Below the pieces are notes generated by a model. It saw nothing but the letters and a program-made list of their open reading frames with translations, was not told the origin of the DNA and did not search any database. Source: Chryseobacterium sp. Tr-659 (GTDB taxonomy: Bacteria > Bacteroidota > Bacteroidia > Flavobacteriales > Weeksellaceae). From it: a stretch of 64,000 nt of DNA. The translations under genes and the position numbers were made by a program. This document shows, in pieces, positions 26,170 to 35,182 of this stretch. The stretch lies in the NCBI RefSeq assembly GCF_011752975.1, contig NZ_VWWP01000003.1:372001-436000 (forward strand). Reading direction: 5' to 3'. Numbering within the stretch: position 1 is the stretch's first letter; each line of letters begins with the position of its first letter.

Positions 26170-27195
26170 TTATTTAATTAAGAAATTGAACTTATCCATA
26201 TTCTTAAGGGCAATACCTGTTCCGCGAACTACAGCTCTCAACGGATCTTCAGCTACAAATACAGGAAGACCTGTCTTTTTGTGGATTCTGTCCGCAAGAC
26301 CTCTTAGTAACGCTCCTCCTCCGGCAAGATAAATACCTGTTTTGTAAATATCCGCAGCCAGTTCCGGCGGTGTAAGAGAAAGTGTTTCCATTACAGCATC
26401 TTCGATTCTGATGATCGATTTGTCTAATGCACGTGCAATCTCTTTGTATCCAACCATAATCTCTTTAGGTTTACCTGTAATAAGGTCTCTACCTTGTACC
26501 GGAATATCTTCGATATCAACATCCAGATCTTCTACAGCAGAACCTACTTCAATTTTAATTCTTTCTGCAGTTCTTTCTCCGATATAAAGGTTATGGTGAG
26601 TTCTTAAGTAATAAGCAATATCATTGGTAAATACATCTCCTGCGATTTTCACAGATTTATCACATACAATACCTCCTAAAGCTACTACCGCAATTTCCGT
26701 TGTACCTCCACCTATATCGATAATCATGTTACCTTCAGGTTTCTGTACGTCAATCCCAACCCCAATTGCAGCAGCCATTGGTTCATAGATTAATCTTACT
26801 TCTTTTGCGTTTACTTTCTGAGCAGAATCTCTTACCGCTCTTTTTTCAACTTCAGTAATACCAGAAGGGATACAGATTACAATTCGTAATGCTGGTTGAA
26901 TGAATTTACCTTTAATCCCGGGGATTTTTTTGATAAATTCCTTGATCATATGTTCAGAAGCGTGGAAATCAGCAATAACCCCATCCTTCAAAGGACGGAT
27001 AGTTTTGATATCCTCGTGAGTTTTACCCTGCATATGTTTAGCCTGCTCACCCACGGCAATCGGCTTACCCGAAGAACGTTCAATTGCAACAATTGAAGGT
27101 TGATCTATAACAATTTTGTTATTATGGATGATAAGGGTATTAGCAGTTCCAAGGTCTATCGCAATTTCTTGCGTAAACATATCAAATAAACTCAT
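26170..27195 (-). CDS. mreB: Rod shape-determining actin homologue MreB
   Basis: A 341-residue bacterial actin that polymerises under the membrane and positions the elongasome. Actin-fold motifs are visible: phosphate-1 loop IDLGTANTLI, phosphate-2 IIDIGGGTTEIAVV and adenosine loop YLAGGGALLRG. It is the first gene of the five-gene cell-shape operon, with a TAnnTTTG box 24 bases upstream. Confidence 0.98.
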   Translation of the reverse strand: MSLFDMFTQEIAIDLGTANTLIIHNNKIVIDQPSIVAIERSSGKPIAVGEQAKHMQGKTHEDIKTIRPLKDGVIADFHASEHMIKEFIKKIPGIKGKFIQPALRIVICIPSGITEVEKRAVRDSAQKVNAKEVRLIYEPMAAAIGVGIDVQKPEGNMIIDIGGGTTEIAVVALGGIVCDKSVKIAGDVFTNDIAYYLRTHHNLYIGERTAERIKIEVGSAVEDLDVDIEDIPVQGRDLITGKPKEIMVGYKEIARALDKSIIRIEDAVMETLSLTPPELAADIYKTGIYLAGGGALLRGLADRIHKKTGLPVFVAEDPLRAVVRGTGIALKNMDKFNFLIK

Positions 27196-27219
27196 ATTTT
27201 TCTTCTGATTTTAAGTTTA

Positions 27220-27227
27220 CAAAGATA
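27220..27227 (-). promoter_or_regulatory. -7 box of the mre operon
   Basis: TATCTTTG on the minus strand, 24 bases upstream of the mreB ATG. No -33 TTTG is found at the expected distance. Confidence 0.55.
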
Positions 27228-27558
27228 TAAATTTAACACTATTAAAGAAATTTCCCACCAACATAATTTGGTTAAAATTTTATTAAAATTTATAATTCTT
27301 TATTAACTTTCAGTTTAGATAATTACAGAGTTTGAGTTCAACTAAAATTCATGGGATATTAAAAGGGTGAAAAAGCGAATTCGCAAAAGGGTGAAAAGAC
27401 TAAAGAAAATGGAGAAATTAAAAGTAAAACAACTATCGTTTGATGGGATAAGCCATTTTGCATTTTTGCTATTTCGCAAATTAACATCCATCCCGTCTTA
27501 TAGTTTTTTACGATAATTATCATATACACTTTCAGAGGATGATTAATTAAAAAAAGCG
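27228..27558. other. Divergent mreB-hemA intergenic region with decayed repeats
   Basis: The gap contains a direct repeat AAAAGGGTGAAAA (27360 and 27384) on either side of the palindrome GCGAATTCGC (about 27375-27384), then a related inverted stretch near 27457-27482 (CCATTTTGCATTTTTGCTAT and TTCGCAAATT). Both resemble the 33340-33380 region on the other strand. No real gene is seen; the 78-codon reading frame on the minus strand here is made of repeat sequence. Confidence 0.5.
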
Positions 27559-27566
27559 TAAATTTG
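27559..27566 (+). promoter_or_regulatory. -7 box of the hem operon
   Basis: TAAATTTG ends nine bases before ATG 27576, so the transcript would have a leader of only a few bases. It also shows that the upstream TTG at 27564 cannot be the start. Confidence 0.65.
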
Positions 27567-27575
27567 CGACTGCTT

Positions 27576-28850
27576 ATGTTACAGTATTCCAACATCCATC
27601 AAACATCAAATTTTGCCGTGCTTTCCATAAGCTACGAAAAGGCCGATGTAGAAACGAGAGGAAAATTTGCATTCTTTGATGAAAACATCAAAAACTTTGT
27701 TTCCCGTGTCCATCAGGAAGACCTTGGGGATGCATTTGTGGTTTCCACATGTAACAGAACCGAAATCTACACCACCTCTCCCAATTATCTTTTAGTAGCT
27801 GAAGAGTATTGCAAAACCATAGGGGTACACCTTACTGATTTCCTTCAGTTCGCCAATATTCTTACGAAAGAAGAAGCCTTGATTCACCTTTTCAGAGTAG
27901 CTGCCGGGCTTGAGAGCCAGATCATCGGGGATTTTGAAATCATTGGTCAGATCAAAAAAGCATACAGCCGTTTTAAAAAAGAGAGACAAAATTCTAATCC
28001 TTATCTGGAAAGAGCGATTAATGCGGCCATTCAGATTTCAAAAAGGATAAAGAATGAAACCGGTATTTCTAATGGAGCAGCTTCTGTTTCTTATGCAGCA
28101 GTTCATTATATCTTGAACAGCCAGAAGAAAATTACGGAAAAGAACATCCTTCTTTTGGGTGTAGGTGAAATTGGACAGAATACTGTTGAAAATCTGGTAA
28201 AACATGTTTACCAGCCCAAAATTAAAATCGCCAACAGAACTCAGGAGAAAGCTGAAAAGATTTCCCAGAAATATAATATTCCTCACGTTGATTATTCTGA
28301 TTTTGACAAGGAATTAAAAGATACAGACATTCTTATTGTGGCAACGGGAGCCAAGCACCCCATCATCAACCAGTCTCATTTCCCGAACGGAAAAGAAACT
28401 TTAGTGATTGATCTTTCAATACCTCACAATGTTGAAAAGAATGTTACAGAAAATGAAAATGTAACCCTGATTGATGTTGATGAACTTTCAAAACAGATTC
28501 AGGAAACGATCCAACAGCGTGAAAAAGAAATTCCAAAAGCTGAAAAGATCATCAAAGAACTGATGAAAGATTTCATTGAATGGGAGAAAAAAAGAAAACT
28601 GGCACCCAATATTCATCATTTCAAAGCCGTTTTAAAGAATATGGAACGTAATGAAATGCATAATTTTTACAAAAAGAACAAATACATAAACATCACGGAC
28701 ATGGAACTTTCTGATAAAATGATCCAGAAAATTACCAACCGTTTTGCAAAATATATTATTGACAACCCTTTAAAAGCCGAAGAAATTAGTAAATTAATGC
28801 ACGAAATATTAGTTGAACAACCAAACAACGAATTCAATGAAAAGCATTAG
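27576..28850 (+). CDS. hemA: Glutamyl-tRNA reductase
   Basis: GluTR reduces glutamyl-tRNA to glutamate-1-semialdehyde, the first committed step of C5-pathway haem synthesis, using NADPH. The 424-residue protein has the catalytic Cys59 in VVSTCNRTEIY, the GLESQIIGDFEIIGQIK motif (Asp where many have Glu) and the NADPH-binding LLLGVGEIGQN, followed by a C-terminal dimerisation helix. ATG 27576 is chosen because the TTG at 27564 overlaps the promoter box. First gene of hemA-hemC-hemD-hemE; it overlaps hemC by 14 bases. Confidence 0.96.
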   Translation: MLQYSNIHQTSNFAVLSISYEKADVETRGKFAFFDENIKNFVSRVHQEDLGDAFVVSTCNRTEIYTTSPNYLLVAEEYCKTIGVHLTDFLQFANILTKEEALIHLFRVAAGLESQIIGDFEIIGQIKKAYSRFKKERQNSNPYLERAINAAIQISKRIKNETGISNGAASVSYAAVHYILNSQKKITEKNILLLGVGEIGQNTVENLVKHVYQPKIKIANRTQEKAEKISQKYNIPHVDYSDFDKELKDTDILIVATGAKHPIINQSHFPNGKETLVIDLSIPHNVEKNVTENENVTLIDVDELSKQIQETIQQREKEIPKAEKIIKELMKDFIEWEKKRKLAPNIHHFKAVLKNMERNEMHNFYKKNKYINITDMELSDKMIQKITNRFAKYIIDNPLKAEEISKLMHEILVEQPNNEFNEKH

Positions 28851-29745
28851 AATCGGAACAAGAAATTCCGCACTTGCACTTTGGCAGGCTAGAGAGGTTG
28901 CGAGGCACCTTCAGAACAACAATTATTTAACGGAAATTGTTCCTATCGTTTCTTCCGGCGATAAGAACCTTAATCAGCCACTCTATTCTTTAGGAATTAC
29001 CGGGGTTTTCACAAGAGACCTTGATATTGCCTTATTGAATGATGAAATTGATATTGCGGTACATTCTTTAAAAGATGTTCCTACTCAATTGCCTCACAAT
29101 ATTGAGATGATTGCTCATCTGGAAAGAGATTATCCTCAGGATATCCTTATTAGAAAAGAATCTGCAAGAAATAAAGATTTCCATGAACTGAAGCTGGCAA
29201 CAAGCAGCTTAAGAAGAAGAGCATTCTGGTTAAGAAATTATCCGAATACCGAATTCTCAGACATTCGAGGAAATATTCAAACCAGACTTCAGAAACTGGA
29301 AGACGGAAACTTTGATGCCACCATTTTATCTCTGGCTGGAATCAAAAGGATGAAAATGGAAATTGATTACGAGATGCTTCCATTAATGATCTCTGCACCT
29401 TCACAAGGAGTAATCTCGGTAGCCGGACATTCCGACAAGCCTGAGATCAATGAAATTGTTAGCAAAATCAACCATAAGCAGACGCAGATCTGTGTAGAGA
29501 TTGAAAGGAACTTTTTAAGTACTTTAGAAGGAGGCTGTACGGCACCTATCGGAGCTTTTGCAGAAATCATCGGAGATCAGATCCGTTTCAAAGCGGCCCT
29601 TTGTTCTCTGGATGGTAAAAACTGTATTGCAGTTGATGAAAACTTCGAATACAACCCAACAGAGAATTTTGGAGAAAAGTTTGCAAAAGTTGTTCTTGAA
29701 AACGGAGGGAAAGAATTAATGGCAGAAATCAAAAGCCAGATCTAG
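28837..29745 (+). CDS. hemC: Porphobilinogen deaminase (hydroxymethylbilane synthase)
   Basis: HemC joins four porphobilinogens into hydroxymethylbilane. With ATG 28837 the 302-residue protein begins KSIRIGTRNSALALWQAREV, the usual opening; an upstream TTG at 28813 would add eight residues and is unlikely. The dipyrromethane-cofactor Cys is in LEGGCTAPIGAFAE, and catalytic Asp lies in HSLKDVPT. It overlaps hemA by 14 bases, so the two are probably coupled. Confidence 0.96.
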   Translation: MKSIRIGTRNSALALWQAREVARHLQNNNYLTEIVPIVSSGDKNLNQPLYSLGITGVFTRDLDIALLNDEIDIAVHSLKDVPTQLPHNIEMIAHLERDYPQDILIRKESARNKDFHELKLATSSLRRRAFWLRNYPNTEFSDIRGNIQTRLQKLEDGNFDATILSLAGIKRMKMEIDYEMLPLMISAPSQGVISVAGHSDKPEINEIVSKINHKQTQICVEIERNFLSTLEGGCTAPIGAFAEIIGDQIRFKAALCSLDGKNCIAVDENFEYNPTENFGEKFAKVVLENGGKELMAEIKSQI

Positions 29746-29811
29746 AATAATTTCATTTTAGATTTTAAATTCCTTTATTCACCTTTTTTTCATCTTCTTA
29801 ACTTATCAGAC

Positions 29812-30495
29812 ATGAAAATCTTATTTACCAAAAATATAGACCAAACGATTATATCCAAAGAATTAGGAGAGGATATTTTGGTTGATTGTATTGAGGTAAT
29901 TAAGACAAAGCCCATCATGATCAGCCCTTTTGACCTGAAAAATTATTCTTTGATTTTTACCAGTGTGAATGGAGTTGCTTCGTTTTTCAAAAACAGATTC
30001 AAGCCTAATGAAAATTTTACCGCCAAAAACTACAACAAGATTTATTGTGTGGGTGAAAAAACAAAAAGAGCATTAAGAAAACATGGATTCGGGACATTTA
30101 AAGTGTTGAAAAATGCAGATGTGCTTTCCAAATTTATTATTGGAAACTGCCAGCATGAACAATTTCTTCACTTCTGCGGCAATCTGGCGATCAATGTTCT
30201 GGACAAAGATTTGCCTTTGCAAAACATCAGTTATAAAAAAGTTACCTTATATAATACGGAGGAAATCAATCCTTTAATACCTGAAAAATATCATGCTGCA
30301 GTATTTTTTAGTCCGAGCGGAGTTCGTAGTTTTGCAAGGCGAAATTCTCTGGAAGGCATGAAACTTTTTTCAATTGGTGAAACCACTTCCGGTGAGTTGA
30401 GAAATTATACCAAGGAAAACATTTTTACTTCCGAAGAAAACACCTTGACTTCTATCTTTGAGCTGATCAGAAGGCAAATGGGAAATACAATTTAG
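29812..30495 (+). CDS. hemD: Uroporphyrinogen-III synthase
   Basis: HemD closes hydroxymethylbilane with inversion of ring D to give uroporphyrinogen III. The 227-residue protein has the two-domain pattern of this poorly conserved family: LIFTSVNGVASF, KIYCVGEKTKRALRKHGF and AVFFSPSGVRSF.R...EGMKLFSIGETT. Position between hemC and hemE, 66 bases after hemC, supports the call. Confidence 0.9.
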   Translation: MKILFTKNIDQTIISKELGEDILVDCIEVIKTKPIMISPFDLKNYSLIFTSVNGVASFFKNRFKPNENFTAKNYNKIYCVGEKTKRALRKHGFGTFKVLKNADVLSKFIIGNCQHEQFLHFCGNLAINVLDKDLPLQNISYKKVTLYNTEEINPLIPEKYHAAVFFSPSGVRSFARRNSLEGMKLFSIGETTSGELRNYTKENIFTSEENTLTSIFELIRRQMGNTI

Positions 30496-30537
30496 AATAT
30501 ATACTGCCGGAAATGGCCGGTACTATTTAAATAGATT

Positions 30538-31569
30538 ATGATAAAAAACGACCTATATTTAAAAGCACTTCGCGGAGAAACCGTTGAAAGACCTCCTGTC
30601 TGGATGATGAGGCAGGCTGGAAGATATCTGCCGGAATTCATTGCCCTAAGAGATCAATATGATTTCTTTACAAGATGTCAGACACCTGAGCTTGCGGCTG
30701 AGATTACCCTACAGCCTATCCGCAGATTTCCTTTGGACGCAGCGATTCTGTTTTCCGATATCCTGGTGGTTCCGCAAGCAATGGGAATTGATTTCAAAAT
30801 GAAGGAATCTGTTGGCCCATGGCTGGATACTCCTATCAGAACAATGGAACAGGTTCAGAATATTGAAACTCCGGATGTGAATGATACTTTAGGATACGTT
30901 TTTGATGCTATTGAACTTACACTACAGAAGCTGGATAATGAAATTCCATTGATCGGTTTTGCAGGCTCCCCTTGGACCATCCTTTGTTATTGTGTGGAAG
31001 GAAAAGGAAGTAAAGCCTTTGATATTGCGAAGTCTTTCTGCTTCCAACAGCCTGAAGCAGCTCATTTGTTACTTCAGAAGATTACAGATACTACGATTGC
31101 TTATTTGAAGAGAAAAGTAGAAAAAGGAGTTGCTGCCGTACAGGTTTTCGATTCTTGGGGAGGAATGCTTTCTCCTACGGATTATCAGGAATTCTCATGG
31201 CAATACATTAACCAGATTGTTGAAGCACTAAGCCCGCTTACCCATGTGGTTGTGTTCGGAAAAGGATGCTGGTTCGCTTTGGAGGATATGACGATGTCCA
31301 AAGCTTCTGCTCTTGGAGTAGACTGGACTATCAAACCTGAATTTGCAAGAACATTAACCAATCATACAATGACTCTGCAAGGAAATTTTGATCCTGCAAG
31401 ACTTCATTCTACACCTGAGACAATTAAAAAAATGGTGAATGAAATGATCAATCGTTTTGGAAAAGACAGGTATATTGCCAATCTAGGACATGGAATTTTG
31501 CCTAATGTTCCGGTTGAAAATGCTGAAGCATTTATCAGAGCCGTGGTTGACTGGAAGCCTACCCTTTAA
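30538..31569 (+). CDS. hemE: Uroporphyrinogen decarboxylase
   Basis: HemE removes four carboxyls from uroporphyrinogen III to give coproporphyrinogen III. The 343-residue cytoplasmic enzyme has the signature [17 protein letters not shown] near the N-terminus, the substrate-binding [17 protein letters not shown] and the C-terminal NLGHGILP. It is the last gene of the operon, 42 bases after hemD, and is followed by a strong terminator. Confidence 0.97.
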   Translation: MIKNDLYLKALRGETVERPPVWMMRQAGRYLPEFIALRDQYDFFTRCQTPELAAEITLQPIRRFPLDAAILFSDILVVPQAMGIDFKMKESVGPWLDTPIRTMEQVQNIETPDVNDTLGYVFDAIELTLQKLDNEIPLIGFAGSPWTILCYCVEGKGSKAFDIAKSFCFQQPEAAHLLLQKITDTTIAYLKRKVEKGVAAVQVFDSWGGMLSPTDYQEFSWQYINQIVEALSPLTHVVVFGKGCWFALEDMTMSKASALGVDWTIKPEFARTLTNHTMTLQGNFDPARLHSTPETIKKMVNEMINRFGKDRYIANLGHGILPNVPVENAEAFIRAVVDWKPTL

Positions 31570-31605
31570 AAAAGAATAAAGCTTTTATAGCTTTTCAATA
31601 TTATG

Positions 31606-31637
31606 AAAGCCTTGTTATTTGATAACAGGGCTTTTTT
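31606..31637 (+). terminator. Terminator of the hem operon
   Basis: A 13-bp stem, AAAGCCTTGTTAT with ATAACAGGGCTTT (one wobble) around TTG, followed by six T residues. Confidence 0.9.
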
Positions 31638-31671
31638 ATATCATTCTTTTTCTAAACTTATCATTTATCTT

Positions 31672-31679
31672 TATATTTG
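31672..31679 (+). promoter_or_regulatory. -7 box of the GG-leader peptide gene
   Basis: TATATTTG ends 25 bases before ATG 31705. With terminators on both sides it makes the peptide gene a separate transcription unit. Confidence 0.6.
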
Positions 31680-31704
31680 ATTACTAACACTTTAATTAAT
31701 CAAT

Positions 31705-31830
31705 ATGAAAAAGATTGACAAAGAAAAAATGAAAAGCATCATGGCAGGAGGAGAAATCTGTCTTGAATGCGCTATCGGGTATTATCAGGTTATCATCAAT
31801 GGCAGATGTTACTGCGTACCTATGGACTAA
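31705..31830 (+). CDS. 41-residue double-glycine-leader peptide, bacteriocin or RiPP-like
   Basis: This small gene encodes a Lys-rich leader ending MKSIMAGG, then GEICLECAIGYYQVIINGR and CYCVPMD. The leader matches the 'L/M-K-x-I-x-GG' pattern of Bacteroidota bacteriocin-like or natural-product precursors exported by C39-peptidase ABC transporters, which cut after GG. The mature part of about 25 residues has four Cys (CLEC and CYC), which could form two disulfides or bind metal. It has its own -7 box and hairpin terminator and no modification or export gene beside it, so it is an orphan precursor. Function is inferred from the leader only. Confidence 0.7.
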   Translation: MKKIDKEKMKSIMAGGEICLECAIGYYQVIINGRCYCVPMD

Positions 31831-31831
31831 C

Positions 31832-31858
31832 AAAAAAGCAGCTCATAGCTGCTTTTTT
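31832..31858. terminator. Symmetric terminator after the GG-leader peptide gene
   Basis: AAAAAAGCAGCT-CAT-AGCTGCTTTTTT works in both directions and also serves the convergent sufS gene. Confidence 0.9.
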
Positions 31859-31887
31859 GTTTATATCTTAAGAAGTATAGTTGTTTA

Positions 31888-33108
31888 TTAACTCAACATT
31901 CGTTGCGCTTTTTTAACTCCTTCCACCAATCTGTCAATTTCTTCAAAAGTATTATAAACAGCAAAACTTGCTCTTACGGTTCCGGCAATATTAAAGAAGT
32001 TCATAATAGGCTGTGTACAGTGGTGTCCGGTTCTTACGGCAATTCCCATTTTATCCAGGATCATTCCTACATCAGAAGCAATTCCTACTCCTTCAAGGTT
32101 AAAGGAAACGACACCTGTTCTTTTTGCTTTTTCTCCGTACACTTTAAGTCCTTCTATTTCTAATAGCTGTCTTTGAGCATATTCTAATAAAGCATTTTCA
32201 TGATTCTGAATATTTTCATGTCCCACTCTGTTCATAAAGTCAACAGCGGCACCCAAAGCGATGTTTCCACCCACGTTTGGCGTTCCTGCTTCGTATTTGA
32301 ATGGAAGCCCTGCATACGTAGTTCCTTCAAATGAACATGTCGCAATCATCTCTCCACCTCCATGAAACGGAGGTAAAGCTTCTAATATTTCACGTTTCCC
32401 ATATAAAATACCTGTTCCCATCGGAGCATACATTTTATGTCCTGAGAATACAAAGAAGTCGCAATCAAGCTTCTGAACATCTATAGTAAAATGCGGGGCA
32501 GACTGCGCACCATCAATCACGATATATGCATCCGTATTTTTTCTCGTTTTTGCAATAATCTCTTCAATAGGATTTACAATTCCTAATGCATTGGAAACCT
32601 GGTTTACAGAAACCACTTTAGTTTTGTCACTTAAAAACTGATCAAATTGATCCAACTGCAAAACACCATTTTCATCTATAGGAATCACGCGAAGCTTTGC
32701 TCCTGTTCTCTCACAAAGCATTTGCCACGGAACAATATTAGAATGATGTTCCAGATATGAAATAATAATTTCATCATCTTTTTTAAGCTTCTGTGTTAAG
32801 ATATATGCAATAAGGTTCAGCCCTTCTGTGGTTCCTTTTGTAAAGATGACTTCGAAATCATGCTCTGCATTGATGAATTTCTGGATCTTCCTTCTGGATA
32901 GCTCCATTTCTTCTGTTGCCAGCTGGCTTAGAGTGTGAATTCCTCTGTGAACATTCGCATTAAGTTCGGTATAATATGCGTGACAGACTTCCAAAACCGA
33001 ATTTGGCTTTTGAGATGTAGCTGCATTATCCAGATAAACCAGTGGTTTACCGTTCACTTCTCTGTCCAATATAGAAAACTGGCTTCTTATTTCCTGAATG
33101 TCAAACAT
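31888..33108 (-). CDS. sufS: SufS-type cysteine desulfurase
   Basis: A PLP enzyme that mobilises sulfur from cysteine for iron-sulfur cluster assembly. The 406-residue length, opening YLDNAATSQKP, PLP-lysine motif VFSGHKMYAPMGTG and catalytic Cys in VRTGHHCTQPIM are those of group II desulfurases (SufS/CsdA). No other suf gene is adjacent here, so it is separated from the sufBCD cluster in this window. A -7 box lies at 33151-33158. Confidence 0.95.
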   Translation of the reverse strand: MFDIQEIRSQFSILDREVNGKPLVYLDNAATSQKPNSVLEVCHAYYTELNANVHRGIHTLSQLATEEMELSRRKIQKFINAEHDFEVIFTKGTTEGLNLIAYILTQKLKKDDEIIISYLEHHSNIVPWQMLCERTGAKLRVIPIDENGVLQLDQFDQFLSDKTKVVSVNQVSNALGIVNPIEEIIAKTRKNTDAYIVIDGAQSAPHFTIDVQKLDCDFFVFSGHKMYAPMGTGILYGKREILEALPPFHGGGEMIATCSFEGTTYAGLPFKYEAGTPNVGGNIALGAAVDFMNRVGHENIQNHENALLEYAQRQLLEIEGLKVYGEKAKRTGVVSFNLEGVGIASDVGMILDKMGIAVRTGHHCTQPIMNFFNIAGTVRASFAVYNTFEEIDRLVEGVKKAQRMLS

Positions 33109-33131
33109 TTATTTATTTTTTAAATTACAAC

Positions 33132-33158
33132 GTTCTTATTTAGAACACTTCAAATTTA
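33132..33158 (-). promoter_or_regulatory. sufS promoter with leader palindrome
   Basis: TAAATTTG on the minus strand (33151-33158) is followed, near the expected transcription start, by the inverted repeat GTTCT-TATTT-AGAAC (33132-33146). This placement suits a repressor site, perhaps one sensing iron or cluster status, but no regulator is identified. Confidence 0.5.
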
Positions 33159-33402
33159 CGGCTTTTTTTCCGAAAGGAAGCATTTGAAGAAGCACTGATA
33201 GTTGTCAGCTAATAGAAATATTCAATAGTTTAGGTGGAGAAAACCAATAAAACGGAAAGGTAAGATTGCCGAAGAGCGAAGGCACTAAAAAGAGCCTTAT
33301 CATTCATAGGAAGTTTTCATTCTATCCTTTCCTTTGTCTTTAAACCTTTTTACCATTTTACGATTTCGCTTTTTTACAAATTAATTTTGTCTAGTAGATT
33401 AC
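33159..33402. other. sufS-rplY gap holding only decayed repeat sequence
   Basis: No credible gene. Read on the minus strand, 33340-33380 gives GCGAAATCGTAAAATGG followed by TAAAAAGG and AAAGACAAAGG, resembling the mreB-hemA gap. The region otherwise is AT-rich with weak symmetry. Confidence 0.4.
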
Positions 33403-33433
33403 ATAAAAAAACCTGCCAATAAATTGACAGGTT
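33403..33433 (-). terminator. Terminator of the prs-rplY unit
   Basis: AACCTGCCAAT (33410-33420) pairs with ATTGACAGGTT (33423-33433) with one mismatch. A T run follows on the minus strand. Confidence 0.8.
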
Positions 33434-33457
33434 CTATATTGTGTAAATAAGCAATTC

Positions 33458-34102
33458 TTATTCTGCTGCAGTTTCTGCTGCTTCTGGAGCTGCACCTTCT
33501 TCAGTTGCAACTTCTTCTTCATCTTCATCATCCATTGCTGCTGCACCTCCTTTCATTGCATTTCTAGACATCTTAACAGCAACTACTACTGCATTGTCCG
33601 GGTGCACGAAAGAATATCCTTCTGTTTTGATACCACCGATGTAAAGTTTGTTACCAATTCTTAGTGGAGTAACATCTACAACGATTTCGTCTGGTAGGTT
33701 AGCAGGGATAGCTTTTACTTTTAGTTTTCTGAAAGACTGACGTAAAACACCACCAGCTACAACACCTTTTGAACGACCTGTAATTCTTACTGGAACTTCC
33801 ATGATAACTGGCTTATCGTCAGATAACTGATAGAAGTCGATGTGAAGAATTTTGTCAGTGATTGGGTGAAACTGAATATCCTGAAGAACAGCTGGAATTG
33901 TTTTTCCGTCAACTTCAATAGATACCGTGTGTGCTTCAGGAGTGTATACTAACCCTTTGAAAGCTTTCTCTTCTGCAGAGAAGTTTAAAGGTGCTTCACC
34001 TCCATAAACAACACAAGGAACTAATTCAGCATCACGTAAAGCTTTTGTAGACTTTTTGCCCACGCTTTCTCTTTTTGTACCTTGAATTGTAATAGATTTC
34101 AT
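33458..34102 (-). CDS. rplY: Ribosomal protein bL25 (general stress protein Ctc form)
   Basis: bL25 binds 5S rRNA in the large ribosomal subunit. The 214-residue length identifies the Ctc form with an extra C-terminal domain. The N-terminal [24 protein letters not shown] opening, [19 protein letters not shown] middle and an acidic Ala/Glu-rich tail are typical. It starts 56 bases after prs, the usual Bacteroidota pairing, and is probably cotranscribed with it. Confidence 0.95.
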   Translation of the reverse strand: MKSITIQGTKRESVGKKSTKALRDAELVPCVVYGGEAPLNFSAEEKAFKGLVYTPEAHTVSIEVDGKTIPAVLQDIQFHPITDKILHIDFYQLSDDKPVIMEVPVRITGRSKGVVAGGVLRQSFRKLKVKAIPANLPDEIVVDVTPLRIGNKLYIGGIKTEGYSFVHPDNAVVVAVKMSRNAMKGGAAAMDDEDEEEVATEEGAAPEAAETAAE

Positions 34103-34158
34103 TTATAAAAAATTTAAAAAATTGTTCTAATTTTAATTTGCAATCTGCTAAAAATCAA

Positions 34159-35097
34159 TTAAATAACAAATTTACTGCTAATTGATTTGTGCTCATGCAC
34201 CATTGTCATAACGTCTGCAAATAATGGGGCGCAAGATAGCACTTTTATTTTAGATGACAAATTATTTTTAACAGGAATTGAGTCAGTTACAATAACTTCC
34301 AGAAGTTGTGAGTTCTCAATATTCTCGTATGCCTTTCCTGAAAGTACTCCGTGGGTTGCCATAGCTCTTACGGTTTTTGCTCCTTTTTCAATTAAGATGT
34401 CTGCGGCTTTACAAAGTGTACCTGCAGTATCAATCATATCATCAATAAGGATAACATTTTTACCCGTTACATCTCCAATAAGGAACATTTCTTCTACAAC
34501 GTTTGCCTTTTTTCTTTCTTTATAAGCAATTACGACTTCTGCACCCAGGTGGCCAGCATAATTTTTTGCTCTTTTTGCACCTCCCATATCCGGAGAAGCA
34601 ATGGTAAGATTATCAAGGTTTAAAGATTTGATATAATCAACAAAGATGGTAGAAGCATAAAGGTGATCTACCGGAATTTCGAAGAATCCCTGGATCTGAT
34701 CTGCGTGGAGATCCATAGTCATTACTCTTGTTGCACCTGCTGCTGTTAGAAGGTTAGCAACTAACTTGGCACCGATCGGTGCTCTAGGTTTGTCTTTTCT
34801 GTCCTGTCTTGCAAGTCCGAAATAAGGAATTACAACAGTAATGCTCTTTGCAGAGGCTCTTTTTGCTGCATCAATCATTAGAAGAAGTTCCAAAAGATTG
34901 TCTGCAGGCGGGAATGTAGACCCGATTAGGAAAACTCTTCCACCTCTTACAGATTCGTCCAAAACAGGCTCAAATTCCCCGTCGCTGAACTCCTGAAAGT
35001 TGATTTTTCCTAATTCTTTCCCATAACTTTGGGCAATTTTCTCTGCCAAGTCCCTGCTGGTTCTTGTACAAAATAGATAACTTAACTGATCGGCCAT
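34159..35097 (-). CDS. prs: Ribose-phosphate pyrophosphokinase
   Basis: Prs makes PRPP from ribose-5-phosphate and ATP for nucleotide, His and Trp synthesis. The 312-residue protein has VMTMDLHADQIQGFF (catalytic flexible region) and the PRPP loop VILIDDMIDTAGTLCKA. A -7 box lies 22 bases upstream; rplY follows on the same transcript. Confidence 0.97.
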   Translation of the reverse strand: MADQLSYLFCTRTSRDLAEKIAQSYGKELGKINFQEFSDGEFEPVLDESVRGGRVFLIGSTFPPADNLLELLLMIDAAKRASAKSITVVIPYFGLARQDRKDKPRAPIGAKLVANLLTAAGATRVMTMDLHADQIQGFFEIPVDHLYASTIFVDYIKSLNLDNLTIASPDMGGAKRAKNYAGHLGAEVVIAYKERKKANVVEEMFLIGDVTGKNVILIDDMIDTAGTLCKAADILIEKGAKTVRAMATHGVLSGKAYENIENSQLLEVIVTDSIPVKNNLSSKIKVLSCAPLFADVMTMVHEHKSISSKFVI

Positions 35098-35119
35098 TTT
35101 TACTTTTTAAAAGATTTTG

Positions 35120-35127
35120 CAAATTTA
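35120..35127 (-). promoter_or_regulatory. -7 box of prs
   Basis: TAAATTTG on the minus strand, 22 bases upstream of the prs ATG. Confidence 0.6.
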
Positions 35128-35159
35128 AAAAAAAACCACAAGATTTACTCCTGTGGTTT
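35128..35159 (-). terminator. Terminator of the FadL/lipase unit
   Basis: AAACCACA (35133-35140) pairs with TGTGGTTT (35152-35159). On the minus strand a long T run follows, overlapping the prs promoter area. Confidence 0.75.
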
Positions 35160-35182
35160 CTAAGTTTTTATTTTATCAATTA

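Noticed and set aside
27359..27595. A 78-codon minus-strand frame in the mreB-hemA gap
   Set aside because: It runs over the decayed repeats and into the hemA start region; the predicted peptide has no conserved features.
30496..30537. Small GCCGG-containing symmetry between hemD and hemE
   Set aside because: The CCGG arms are too short and no T run follows; chance symmetry is likely in an operon-internal spacer.
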